The notes: a model not told the origin generated them from the sequence alone. Shown: positions 9,177 to 17,760, numbered from the stretch's first letter. The stretch is 64,000 nucleotides of DNA from Aliiroseovarius sp. PrR006 (GCF_010500215.1 NZ_JAAGOY010000004.1:1054001-1118000); one strand, 5' to 3'. Program-made: numbers and translations.

Positions 9177-9507
9177 AGTTGGTGGCATTTCGTTGCGGTT
9201 TTCCAAAGACGGCTTAGTCCCGCAACTTTCCAGTTCAGACACTGTGCAGCGAATGTTGGCAAATTCTGAACTTGTCATTCATGCGCCGTGCAGAGAATGG
9301 CAGGTCTGAGCACAATCAGACGCGTTAGGAACGCAGAGTCGGCACGTTCGCACACAATTCTTTGGATGTTTGACGCCTTGTGCTACGATTTTCAAAAATG
9401 GAGAGCATTTGAACAGAGATAAAAACTTCTGACAGACAAATGAGGCTATGAAGTTTCAGTTACATGGCGAGCTGAATTAAACAGATAGGTGTTCAGGGAG
9501 TAATGTA
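9177..9507. other. Non-coding gap between chaC-like gene and exported protein gene
   Basis: No gene is supported. The part at 9220-9301 resembles 8243-8300 in scattered words, including a near copy of CCGCA..TTT.CCAGTTCA. The remaining AT-rich 9330-9500 probably contains the promoter of the following gene, but I could not assign -35 and -10 boxes with confidence. Confidence 0.4.
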
Positions 9508-10017
9508 ATGCGTCCTGCAAAAGGGTTTGTGCCCCATTTGGTACTGTACTGTTTTGTCCTACTTTTTGGGATTGTGCCCATCAAATCATTTGGTTCGGAT
9601 GAAGTATCTGGAAGCGGAAAACTGGACGGCATGATCTTCTCGGGGAAGATAAGCCAGTCGGGTCAGTCGGGTTTCGACGACAAACTGTCATTTTCGGATG
9701 GCAGGTTTTGGTCAGAAATCTGTGTTCGATGTGGCTTTAAACCGGGGAAGTATTGGACCCGATCTGTTGACGGCGGCACCCATTTCATTGGCGAAATGCA
9801 TGGGGATTACGGAACCTTTAAATATGAGGGTTTGATCGTCCAAGGTGAGGCTAATGTAAGTGTGATCTGGCAAAAATCACGTTGGTATTGGACAAGCAGC
9901 CGAGCGCTTTCTTTCGAAGGAAGATTGGCGCCAGATATGTCTCCACCTTCAGCGCTCCAAGTTGAGCAGTTCGCCATTGAGGCTCTGAAACGTGAACTTC
10001 CGGAGCATTGCTGGTGA
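9508..10017 (+). CDS. Exported hypothetical protein
   Basis: Protein of 169 residues that I do not recognise. It has an N-terminal signal peptide (hydrophobic stretch about residues 9-27, probable cleavage near residue 29) and a small soluble domain rich in Gly, Ser, Trp and Tyr, suggesting beta structure. Two cysteines sit in an EICVRCGF block near residue 72, with another just before the C-terminal Trp. The ATG at 9508 follows GGGAGTAATGTA. Its TGA overlaps the next gene's GTG by four bases, so it is translated together with a TVP38-like membrane protein. A role at the membrane or in the periplasm is inference. Confidence 0.6.
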   Translation: MRPAKGFVPHLVLYCFVLLFGIVPIKSFGSDEVSGSGKLDGMIFSGKISQSGQSGFDDKLSFSDGRFWSEICVRCGFKPGKYWTRSVDGGTHFIGEMHGDYGTFKYEGLIVQGEANVSVIWQKSRWYWTSSRALSFEGRLAPDMSPPSALQVEQFAIEALKRELPEHCW

Positions 10018-10649
10018 CGGTATCAGCCACTTGGATCAGGATCGCAGTATTCTACATTTTGCTGTTAGGAGGCGGCTGGCTGCTTGGACAATGGTTGCCT
10101 CAGGTTTCTGATCTAGATATTAGCCCGCGAAATGAGCCTCGGATCCATCGGATGATAATGACCGCCATGGTCGTGTTTGTTATCGCGTCTGCCACACCTT
10201 TTGTTCCGGGGGCAGAGATCGGATTTGGATTGATCTTGCTGTTTGGGGGGAAGATCGCTCCGCTGGTCTACTTGGGAATGGTTGCCGCCCTGTTTCTGGC
10301 TTTCTCCATCGGCCGTCTGTTGCCCCTAAGCTGGTTGGCGGCTTTCTTTCAGTATGTCGGACTTGAAAGGGCACATAAGTTTGTCCTTAAACAGCACTCC
10401 AAAAGCCCCCGGCAAAGGCTTGAGGCCCTGACCGAAAATGTTCCGAACCGCTTCGCCGATCTTTTGCTACGCCACAGATACCTTTTGATAATTGTGGTTC
10501 TGAATCTGCCGGGAAACTCACTCATCGGAGGTGGGGGAGGCATTGCGCTTCTGGCAGGAATTAGCGGTTTGTTTTCCATGACCAAGATGGCTTTGACGGT
10601 TGCCATCGCCGTGGCGCCTATCCCCTTGTTCTTCTTTCTTACCACCTAA
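10014..10649 (+). CDS. TVP38/TMEM64 (SNARE-associated, DedA-like) membrane protein
   Basis: Integral membrane protein of 211 residues with four to five hydrophobic segments. The block FVPGAEIGFGLILLFGG resembles the conserved proline-glycine re-entrant segment of the TVP38/DedA superfamily, and VVLNLPGNSLIGGGGGIALL looks like the second half-repeat. Members are implicated in lipid scrambling and membrane homeostasis. I chose GTG 10014 because it forms a GTGA overlap with the upstream stop. A TTG at 10008 is the alternative. Confidence 0.65.
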   Translation: MTVSATWIRIAVFYILLLGGGWLLGQWLPQVSDLDISPRNEPRIHRMIMTAMVVFVIASATPFVPGAEIGFGLILLFGGKIAPLVYLGMVAALFLAFSIGRLLPLSWLAAFFQYVGLERAHKFVLKQHSKSPRQRLEALTENVPNRFADLLLRHRYLLIIVVLNLPGNSLIGGGGGIALLAGISGLFSMTKMALTVAIAVAPIPLFFFLTT

Positions 10650-10706
10650 AAGGCTACAATCAGCCGCAACCAAGAACAGCAATTGTCAACAATCGGAGGG
10701 AAGTCA

Positions 10707-11549
10707 GTGAGCCAACCAACAAGCGAAGACCTTCGAAATGTCTGGGATTCTGCCGCGGCTGGATGGGCGAAATGGGAAAATGTTCTGGCGCCTAATCTAG
10801 TGCCAGCGACGGAAGTAATGTTTGGAAAAGCGGGTATAGCCGAAGGGATGTGTGTTCTGGATATTGCCTGTGGTGCTGGCAGCACGGCGCTGCCGGCCGC
10901 AAAACGCGTTGGTCCCAATGGGTCCGTAATTGCAAGCGATATTTCCGAAGAGATGCTGAATTTCTTGCGTCAGAATGCAGATGCCGCGTGTTTGACCAAT
11001 ATTGAAACTCTTCGCTGTGCTGCAGAAGACATTGAGCACACGGACCACATGTTTGACGCGGCGATATGCCAAACTGGACTAATGCTGTTCAAGTCTCCTC
11101 AGAATGCATTGGAGGGGATCAGAACACGCCTTAGGCCCGGGGGTAAGATCTCGGTCATCGTCTTCGCAGCGCCACAAAACAACCCGTTTGCCGCGCAACC
11201 TATGGGGATCGCACTTAAACACGCAGGCAAGCAGCCTCCTGACCCTGGTGCGCCGGGCTTATTTGCTTTGTCACGGGAAGATGTTCTGCAGTGCCTTTTC
11301 GAAGCCGCGGGGTATAATGAAGTCGAGATCGTTCGATCCAAAGTAACACTTCAGCTGCCATCCGTGGATGACGCAGTGGCGATGATGCAGCAAGCTTTCG
11401 GCGCATATCGCGCTGTTCTCTCCGACCTGGATCAGGAGGCAAGAGATGCGGCCTGGGAAGAAATCAGGTCCTGTCTGGCGCAATTTGAAACTCCAAATGG
11501 TCTGGAGACAGGTCTCACGTTTCACATTGCCTCAGCCAGAAAACTTTAG
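10707..11549 (+). CDS. Class I SAM-dependent methyltransferase
   Basis: Protein of 280 residues with a UbiE/Methyltransf_11-type fold. Motif I is VLDIACGAGS (about residues 50-59), an acidic loop ASDISEEML follows, and motif IV/V surrounds DAAICQTGLMLF and LRPGGKISVIVF. The substrate is unknown. The frame is open to a TTG at 10683, but GGAGGGAAGTCA directly precedes GTG 10707, which gives MSQPTSED as start. It is separated from the TVP38-like gene by 57 bases and may be co-transcribed with it. Confidence 0.8.
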   Translation: MSQPTSEDLRNVWDSAAAGWAKWENVLAPNLVPATEVMFGKAGIAEGMCVLDIACGAGSTALPAAKRVGPNGSVIASDISEEMLNFLRQNADAACLTNIETLRCAAEDIEHTDHMFDAAICQTGLMLFKSPQNALEGIRTRLRPGGKISVIVFAAPQNNPFAAQPMGIALKHAGKQPPDPGAPGLFALSREDVLQCLFEAAGYNEVEIVRSKVTLQLPSVDDAVAMMQQAFGAYRAVLSDLDQEARDAAWEEIRSCLAQFETPNGLETGLTFHIASARKL

Positions 11550-12047
11550 GCACTTGAATAGAGTGAGTCAGCTGGGACAACGTCAGGAGTGGATCAACGG
11601 GTCACCCTATAACCCTGGGCTCTAGCGGAACTGAACCCCAAATTCAGCCCCGAGACCGCCACGACTTCGTGTCTTCTGTAGTGATGGGTTTGCCTACCTA
11701 TCCCCACGCACCACTTCGGACTTCCTGAAGGCGTATACTGGTGCTGGCCTCCAAAGTGCTCCCTGTGACTTCGCCAAAGGCTTTGGTTTTTTTCGATGAT
11801 CTGTTTCTTGTCATCGGCGGAGAACACTCCTTCCATGACTTGTCGTCGGTTAGTGGCATAGATCCTTTATCCTCAATACTTGATCTGTGTTGATTTAGTC
11901 TGGTCATGGTGTGCGATCGTTTCAATCGAAGCTTCTTTTTGAAACGCCTGATCTTCGGGCTTGGCACAGCAAAAGGCCAGATTGTGCCGAAATTTGATAA
12001 GCCGGCACCCCACAGACAGGACGTGCCCATCACATTCGGAGGAAAAC
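11550..12047. other. Intergenic region with a possible broken small ORF on the minus strand
   Basis: Nearly 500 bases without a firm gene. On the minus strand two frames look protein-like and join at a run of seven T (11787-11793 on the plus strand). The frame from ATG 11836 reads MEGVFSADDKKQIIEK, and the text after a one-base shift reads TKAFGEVTGSTLEA and runs to a stop at 11698. I recognise neither half. This may be a small decayed gene or chance. Confidence 0.3.
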
Positions 12048-12407
12048 ATGTTACCAAATCCAATAGAGGATGCCGTTGATGCCTACATTCGGGCTACAAC
12101 CCGTGGATTGGCGGAGGAGCTAGCGGACATCTTTCATGAAAACTTCACAACAGCAGGTTTGCATGGCGGTCAGATGCAGTGGTTCGATCGCGAAACCATA
12201 ATTGAATTTTGTGTGAAAAATGCTCAGCCTGAGAATGATCCACTGCCGGTTTGGTCAATTCTTCACTCAAATGTCTTTGAAACCACAGCATATGCGGTCG
12301 TGGAGAGCAAACTCCCCAATTCGACATTCACAGAGGTTCTGACGTTTTTTCGCGAAGCTGAACGCTGGCGAGTCGCCTTCAAGAGCTTTGAAACACGAAT
12401 GGAATAG
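12048..12407 (+). CDS. NTF2-like / SnoaL-like small protein
   Basis: Protein of 119 residues with the pattern of the cone-shaped NTF2-like fold: an N-terminal helix (IEDAVDAYIRATT), helices with ELADIFHENF, then beta strands alternating with aromatic residues and ending in RWRVAFKSFETR. Such proteins are either small enzymes or binding proteins; no catalytic set is clear. The frame is open upstream to 11961, but GGAGGAAAAC directly before ATG 12048 decides the start. It sits alone between the methyltransferase and homocysteine methyltransferase genes. Confidence 0.55.
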   Translation: MLPNPIEDAVDAYIRATTRGLAEELADIFHENFTTAGLHGGQMQWFDRETIIEFCVKNAQPENDPLPVWSILHSNVFETTAYAVVESKLPNSTFTEVLTFFREAERWRVAFKSFETRME

Positions 12408-12548
12408 CGCTTCCCGCGTATCTATCGGCGATCTGTGTGGGATTAACCTGGGCCCGAGTTGGGGGGCATATCACCGCAAGGGACAAAGAAATTTTGGCGC
12501 TGAGCTCGCATGTGCTAGCCTGTTCGCCACATATATAGGGGCGGATTG

Positions 12549-13502
12549 ATGCAAGAATTTCCACCGCGGCTGGAGAACAAGTTTTACTTGACCGAAGGCG
12601 GCACAGAAACTGAGCTTCTCTACAAGTGGGGCTTTGAGCTTCCCGAATTTGCGATGTTCCCACTGCTTGATGATCCAAAAGCTGATCAAGTCCTGCGAGA
12701 CATGTATCGCAGGTATTTCGATGTCGCCGAAAAATTTGATACCGGAATGCTCATCATGAGCCACGATTATCGCGCGAGCCCGGATTGGGGTGCTAAGCTG
12801 GGATATTCGCCCGAAGGTCTGGCGGATATGCAGCGACGCACGATTGATTTTCTTGAGGGCATGCGCTGTGAATATCAAGGGCGTGTTTCCGACGTCTACA
12901 TAGCAGGTTGCATAGGACCAAAGGGGGATGCCTACGGGACTGGTGGTGACATTAGCGAGGATGAAGCCGAGGAATATCATTCGGTTCAACTAAGCACCCT
13001 CGCGGCAACCGCGGCGGACATGGCAATTGCCCTGACCTTCAACAACATCCCCGAGGCGATTGGTCTTGTCCGTGCTGCGGAGAAACTTGGGATTCCTCTG
13101 GGCGTTTGCCTGACATTAACAACCGAAGGAGTATTGAAATCGGGTCCGAGCCTGCAAGCGGCAATTGAGACCATAGATGAGAGAACTAATGGTGCTGCCG
13201 CTTGGTTCGGAACGAATTGCTCACATCCTTTGGAATTTGCACCTGCGCTTGCAAACTCCGGCCCGTGGTTGGATCGTATTCGCTGCATTCGGCCAAACGC
13301 CGTGAAAATGGAACAAGTCGCGCTTTGCAGACTGGGGCATCTTGAAGACGGAGATCCGGTGGAGTTGGGGAAACAGATGGGAGACGTAGCTGAACGGTTT
13401 CCGAAGGCAGATATCTTGGGCGGATGCTGCGGAACGGATGAACGGCATCTCAGCGAAATCGCGAAAAATGTGAACAGTCTTCGAAAATATGCTGCGGAAT
13501 AG
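12549..13502 (+). CDS. Homocysteine S-methyltransferase family protein
   Basis: Protein of 317 residues with the Zn-dependent homocysteine methyltransferase barrel. The three expected zinc-binding cysteines are present: Cys224 in FGTNCSHP and Cys293-Cys294 in LGGCCGTDERH. Enzymes of this family transfer a methyl group from S-methylmethionine, SAM or betaines to homocysteine to make methionine. The donor here is not evident, although choline/betaine genes lie elsewhere in the window. The start is ATG 12549; a TTG three bases earlier is in frame. It is the last intact cargo gene before the HNH remnant and tRNA-Gln. Confidence 0.82.
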   Translation: MQEFPPRLENKFYLTEGGTETELLYKWGFELPEFAMFPLLDDPKADQVLRDMYRRYFDVAEKFDTGMLIMSHDYRASPDWGAKLGYSPEGLADMQRRTIDFLEGMRCEYQGRVSDVYIAGCIGPKGDAYGTGGDISEDEAEEYHSVQLSTLAATAADMAIALTFNNIPEAIGLVRAAEKLGIPLGVCLTLTTEGVLKSGPSLQAAIETIDERTNGAAAWFGTNCSHPLEFAPALANSGPWLDRIRCIRPNAVKMEQVALCRLGHLEDGDPVELGKQMGDVAERFPKADILGGCCGTDERHLSEIAKNVNSLRKYAAE

Positions 13503-13809
13503 CTCTCATTGAATTTCACGGTGCATGCAAGGCGTGTGCGAGAAAACACAATCTCCCACATAGCGGACCTTGGTGGACGCTGCAGCGAACTACCGGTTCC
13601 CGCCCGTCGCGACAGATGCCCCAAGATCGAGTAACGACTGCATCGGGCTCTAATCTGCTGTTCGCGGCAGTGTAAACCAACGTCGGGCTTGGGAGGCTTC
13701 GCGAACGACAGTTCACCACTAGTAAGTCCAAGCATTCTTCGTGAAGAGGGCCACTTCTTTCGGTGAAACGACTTCTGGCATAGTCTCTGGCATCGAAACG
13801 ATGATCTTT
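13503..13809. other. Non-coding gap before HNH remnant
   Basis: About 300 bases without a supported gene. Open frames here, including one on the minus strand, show no recognisable family character. The sequence is probably part of the degraded element that includes the HNH fragment to its right. Confidence 0.4.
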
Positions 13810-14034
13810 GACACTTCCAGCGCGTTTCTTAGAGCCGCGCTACCGATCCAACCGTTTTCCCACAGGGTGGTGTTGTGGCCGTTGACGATCTGACAGATTT
13901 TCTCGGTGCTTTCCAAAGCGAACCCCAACCGCCTCTGCATGAATCCCGAGCACCTCCAGTTCGGGACGCAGGCGGACAACAAGCGGGACGATTGGGAGTA
14001 CTGGGCTAATGGGGTGGACTTTGATCTACTCTGA
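13810..14034 (+). pseudogene. HNH endonuclease remnant
   Basis: Plus-strand text with the shape of a phage-type HNH endonuclease. SHRVVLW near 13858 matches the His-Arg strand before the HNH core. After an in-frame TGA at 13891-13893 the same frame continues with NPNRLCMNPEHLQFGTQADN, the conserved second half with its zinc Cys and the NPEHL-GTQADN motif, and ends at TGA 14032. The first half of the domain is missing or unrecognisable. It lies about 160 bases from tRNA-Gln, a common integration site, and supports a phage or island origin. Confidence 0.6.
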
Positions 14035-14196
14035 GGAGCCTGTGGCTCAGCCCTAGCCCGACCGATAGACTCCGACACCCTCACCCCCCCGGAGCTCAGG
14101 CTCTGGGGGACACTGGGGCACAAAACGGGGCACTTTCCGGCACAAAGACAGGTGAGCCGCCGAGGCAGATATCTGAGCTTTTCGGAGGGAAGAACT

Positions 14197-14271
14197 TGGC
14201 TGGGGTGGTAGGATTCGAACCTACGGTACACTGTACCAAAAACAGTTGCCTTACCACTTGGCTACACCCCA
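14197..14271 (-). tRNA. tRNA-Gln (anticodon UUG)
   Basis: The minus strand folds as a tRNA: acceptor TGGGGTG pairs with CACCCCA, discriminator G, and an encoded CCA at 14199-14197. The D-arm contains AGCCAAGTGGTAAGGC. The anticodon arm is ACTGT-TTTTGGT-ACAGT with TTG in the middle of the loop, and the T-arm contains GGTTCGAATCC. The gene marks the right border of the AT-richer block, as expected for an island inserted at a tRNA gene. Confidence 0.95.
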
Positions 14272-14446
14272 ACCGTGCGCGATTAACTAGCCAAAGCGGA
14301 AACAGGGTGCAACCCCAAAATTCCGGTTCTTGCAGGAATTTTAATGGGCCAACATATTGCACCAACACTTTAGGTCTACCCCGACCTCGAGAGGGGAACT
14401 GTAATGCTGAGTAAAGGCGTAATTCACCAAAGCGGTGCATGCGGGA

Positions 14447-15289
14447 TCAGTCGGCCAGCCCCTGAAACGGGCGCGCTTTGGCCAGAGCGTCAAACCCAGC
14501 AAGATCGTTTAGAAGAACTGGCATATGCTCGATTGGAATCATGTTCGGCCCATCTGACGGTGCGTTGTCAGGATCCTGATGTGTCTCGATAAAGACACCG
14601 GCAACACCCACCGCCACAGCCGCCCGCGCCAGTACCGGCGCATAAGCCCGCTGCCCACCCGAGGACGCGCCCTGCCCGCCTGGCACCTGGACTGCGTGCG
14701 TGGCATCCATGATCACCGGATGCCCCAGGCCCGCCATCTGCGGCAGTCCCCTCATATCGGTGACGAGCGTGTTATAGCCAAAGCTTGTGCCCCGCTCAGT
14801 CAGCAGGACCTGTTCGTTTCCAGACGACACCAGCTTGCCCGCCACATGCGCCATATCCCACGGCGCCAGAAACTGGCCTTTCTTCACGTTGACGGGCTTG
14901 CCGGATCGCGCAGCGGCCACTAGCAAATCGGTTTGCCGACACAGGAAAGCGGGGATTTGCAGCGCATCCACAACCTCGGTCACTGGGGCGCACTGGTCTG
15001 GCGCATGCACATCCGTCAAGACCGGCACGCCGATGACAGACTTGACCGCTGCCAGCATCTCAAGCCCATCCTCAAGACCCGGACCACGCTTTCCCTGCGC
15101 AGAGGTTCGGTTGGCCTTATCAAATGATGCCTTGAAGACGAATCCCACACCAGCATCATCGCAGGCCTGCTTCAACCGCTCGGCCAAAAACAAAGCGTGA
15201 TCACGCGTTTCCAACTGACACGGCCCTGTAATCACCGACAGGGGCAGATGGTTGCCAAAGCGCACCGGACCGATCGACACCTCGCGCAT
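14447..15289 (-). CDS. kdsA: 3-deoxy-8-phosphooctulonate synthase (KDO-8-P synthase)
   Basis: Condenses arabinose-5-phosphate with phosphoenolpyruvate to KDO-8-phosphate, for lipopolysaccharide inner core and for capsule linkers. The product is 280 residues. Motifs are ITGPCQLE (residues 20-27), FKASFDKANRTS, GVPVLTDVH, the KKGQFLAPWDM active-site loop and FIETHQDPDNAPSDGPN. Cys24 replaces the Asn of the E. coli type, which points to the metal-dependent class. It follows kpsE with one base between stop and start, so it is the last gene of a kpsT-kpsE-kdsA unit and may serve capsule export as well as LPS. Confidence 0.93.
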   Translation of the reverse strand: MREVSIGPVRFGNHLPLSVITGPCQLETRDHALFLAERLKQACDDAGVGFVFKASFDKANRTSAQGKRGPGLEDGLEMLAAVKSVIGVPVLTDVHAPDQCAPVTEVVDALQIPAFLCRQTDLLVAAARSGKPVNVKKGQFLAPWDMAHVAGKLVSSGNEQVLLTERGTSFGYNTLVTDMRGLPQMAGLGHPVIMDATHAVQVPGGQGASSGGQRAYAPVLARAAVAVGVAGVFIETHQDPDNAPSDGPNMIPIEHMPVLLNDLAGFDALAKARPFQGLAD

Positions 15290-15290
15290 A

Positions 15291-16979
15291 TCAGGACGAG
15301 ATCTGTTCGCGCAGGATCGACGCAGTCAGCGACAGCATCAGATAAATCCCTGAGAAGATCAGGAACGCCAGAAGTGTGTTCTCGAACGCTTTGGGATAGG
15401 TCGGCTGATCCGGTGCCACGGGGGTGACGTTGGTCGACAAATAGCGGGTTTGCTTATTTGCTTCGACCCTTGCGATTTCGAGCTGCTGCAAAGCCTGCTG
15501 CATCAGCAGGGTTCGCGTTTCGAGGTTAATCTGCGCAATCTGCAGTTGGCCGCTGATAGAGGCAAGCGACCCGTTTTCACCCCCCGTATCCGTCAGCTTT
15601 CCGCGCAAATCTGCGATCAGGGTTTCAAGACGCGCAATATCCCCCTGCACACCGTCCACACGGGCCTGATTGGGATTGGTGTTGTCCAACAGCTGGTCCA
15701 GTCGCAACCGCTTGTCCTGCAACTGAATCTCAAAGGTATTGATCTGTGACATCAAAGCCGTCGCATCCGAGGTCGCATCGAACACGCCGACGTCTTCCTG
15801 CAGCTTCAATACACGCTCCTGAGCGGCCAGCATTTCAACCTCGGCCTCTTCATAGCTGTCCAGCGCGCCCTGCATCTGGTCTTCGCGTTTGCGATGGGTC
15901 AGGTTATCAACACGCGCTTCCGCGTATGCAATCAGAGATTTCGAGTATTGTTCGCTGACTTCAGGAGAGGCCGCGATCACCTCCATCTTGATAATGCCTT
16001 CCGTCGGATCAAATCCGATTTTCACCCGTTTGCGATAGACCTTATATGCAGTTTCGTTGCTAGCATCCAGATCCAGACGTTGCACAGCATCAATCGACGG
16101 ATCGCTGAAATGCGACTTGAACCCGACGTCACGATCCAGCCGCAACATCGCCTCGCGCGAGGTCAGATAGCCTTGCACACCGATACTGTCCTGACTGGAC
16201 GCAAGGCCTGTCCCTGCAAACAGCCCGGCTGCGCCAGAGCCTCCGGCCCCGTCGGCCTGCTGGATCACAAACTCGGATTTCGTTGCGTACATCGGGGTCG
16301 CAACGTTGAAATAGTAATACCCGGCCATGATCGTTGGCAGCACAACGAAGAATGCCAGACGCAGAAGAAGCATTTGCAATTTGCGGCGACGGCGTCGGGC
16401 GATGTCGCGCTGGATATCCATGACCGAGCGCGCACGCGCGGCCGCATCAAACACGCCTGACGCAGGCGGGCTGGACTGCGCGGCCGGTTGCGGCAAATTG
16501 GCGGCATTTCGGTCGCCCTCTCCCTCAACCAGTTCAAGCATGTTGGCCCGTTTAAACGGATCAATTCCTGCCTGTCGCAGACGATAGACGGCCTCGTGAT
16601 GGTCGTCTGACTGGATGCCGTGTTTTTGCGCCACACGTCGCGCCATCCGCAACTGCCGCGCGGTCAGGCCTTCCTGACGCACCTTTTCAATCTCGGCCAC
16701 CTCGTCGATCGCGGCCGGATTAGTGCCGCGTTGCACGCTGACCCTTGGCGTCGCACCAGCAGACGGCAATCCATCCTCCTTCGGGCCTGCCGCCACTTCT
16801 TCCAGCGGATTGGGGGGCCTATCTTGTGAATTGTCGGCGCTTTGGGATGCGGCCTGCTCGGCCTGTTCGGCCGGATCCGACACAACACCGTCACCGTCCT
16901 GTGGCGCCTGCCCTTCTTGCGAAACAGACCCGGCATCACGGCGGATGCGATAACGATTAGCCTTGGGTTTGGTAGTCAT
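15291..16979 (-). CDS. kpsE: Capsule polysaccharide export inner-membrane protein, KpsE/CtrB-like
   Basis: Periplasm-spanning polysaccharide co-polymerase (PCP-3) that couples the ABC exporter to the outer-membrane channel. The product is 562 residues, longer than the roughly 380-residue classical KpsE because of a cytoplasmic N-terminal extension of about 200 residues. This extension is rich in Gln, Asp, Ala and Pro up to about residue 90 and basic just before the membrane (RRRRRK near 195-200). TM1 spans about 201-224, a periplasmic coiled-coil region covers roughly 350-500 (YEEAEVEMLAAQERVL), and TM2 is about 535-556. The start overlaps the kpsT stop by 23 bases. The extension has no known domain that I recognise. 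Confidence 0.85.
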   Translation of the reverse strand: MTTKPKANRYRIRRDAGSVSQEGQAPQDGDGVVSDPAEQAEQAASQSADNSQDRPPNPLEEVAAGPKEDGLPSAGATPRVSVQRGTNPAAIDEVAEIEKVRQEGLTARQLRMARRVAQKHGIQSDDHHEAVYRLRQAGIDPFKRANMLELVEGEGDRNAANLPQPAAQSSPPASGVFDAAARARSVMDIQRDIARRRRRKLQMLLLRLAFFVVLPTIMAGYYYFNVATPMYATKSEFVIQQADGAGGSGAAGLFAGTGLASSQDSIGVQGYLTSREAMLRLDRDVGFKSHFSDPSIDAVQRLDLDASNETAYKVYRKRVKIGFDPTEGIIKMEVIAASPEVSEQYSKSLIAYAEARVDNLTHRKREDQMQGALDSYEEAEVEMLAAQERVLKLQEDVGVFDATSDATALMSQINTFEIQLQDKRLRLDQLLDNTNPNQARVDGVQGDIARLETLIADLRGKLTDTGGENGSLASISGQLQIAQINLETRTLLMQQALQQLEIARVEANKQTRYLSTNVTPVAPDQPTYPKAFENTLLAFLIFSGIYLMLSLTASILREQISS

Positions 16980-17616
16980 AGAGCTGTTTCGCTTCTTCCA
17001 AAGTCTCGAACTGGTATAATTGGCCGTTGCTTAAAACGGCGGCCGAACTGCATAGCTTGTCCAATGTCTTCGCCTGATGAGACACCACAATCACCGTGGC
17101 GTCTTGCAAACGCTCCTGCAACACTGTCCCCGCGCGACGGTTAAATTCGGCGTCCGTTGTGCTCGGCATGCCCTCGTCGATCAGATAGATGTCAAACTCC
17201 ATCGCCAGCAAAAGCGCTAAGGTAAACCGGCCCCGCATCCCTGCGCTGTAGGTCGCGATCGGGAAGTCATAGTATTCCTCAAGATTGCACAGCCACCGAG
17301 TGAATGCTTCAAGATAGTCAGGATCCAGCCCGTAAAGCCGCGCGATGTGCCGGGCATTGTCACGTGCTGACAGCTTGCTGACAACCCCGCCCATGAACCC
17401 CAATGGAAACGACACCCGGCAACCGCGTACGATCTCACCCTCGTCGGGCTTTTCGAGCCCGGCCATCATGTTGATCAGCGTGGTTTTACCGGTCCCGTTC
17501 GGCGCCAGAATGCCAAGCGAATTGCCCAGCTCAACCCGAAAGGACGCCTGGTCCAGAATGACCTTGCGCTGCTTCCCGGTCCAGAAGGACTTGCTGACAT
17601 TCCTGAATTCGAGCAT
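16957..17616 (-). CDS. kpsT: Capsule polysaccharide ABC transporter ATP-binding protein, KpsT-like
   Basis: ATPase of the group 2 capsule/polysaccharide exporter, 219 residues. The Walker A motif is APNGTGKTT (38-46), the signature YSAGMRGR (123-130), Walker B IYLIDEG (143-149), and the H-loop is VSHQ. The short length and lack of a carbohydrate-binding C-terminal domain fit KpsT rather than Wzt. After Walker B the usual DEVTAVGD-like text is replaced by DEGMPSTTD, a variant I believe occurs in this bacterial group. The membrane partner KpsM is not in this window, neither upstream nor downstream. Confidence 0.88.
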   Translation of the reverse strand: MLEFRNVSKSFWTGKQRKVILDQASFRVELGNSLGILAPNGTGKTTLINMMAGLEKPDEGEIVRGCRVSFPLGFMGGVVSKLSARDNARHIARLYGLDPDYLEAFTRWLCNLEEYYDFPIATYSAGMRGRFTLALLLAMEFDIYLIDEGMPSTTDAEFNRRAGTVLQERLQDATVIVVSHQAKTLDKLCSSAAVLSNGQLYQFETLEEAKQLYDYQTQG

Positions 17617-17760
17617 TCGCGCCCCGATACCTGAAGTGGTCCCACTACTCTTAGGCCGACTTTCTTAATGAAGATCTATAGGCCCCCATTCCGGCGAAAA
17701 TATGTCTGTTTCCCACCGGAAATCCAGCGTGAATCTAGCAAAATACGCTACGAAGCAAAG

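Noticed and set aside
13719-14231. 170-residue minus-strand ORF ending near 13719
   Set aside because: It runs through tRNA-Gln and antisense to the HNH remnant; composition and content do not look like a protein.
14196-14414. Plus-strand ORF over the tRNA
   Set aside because: Its first half is the antisense of tRNA-Gln; a typical spurious ORF.
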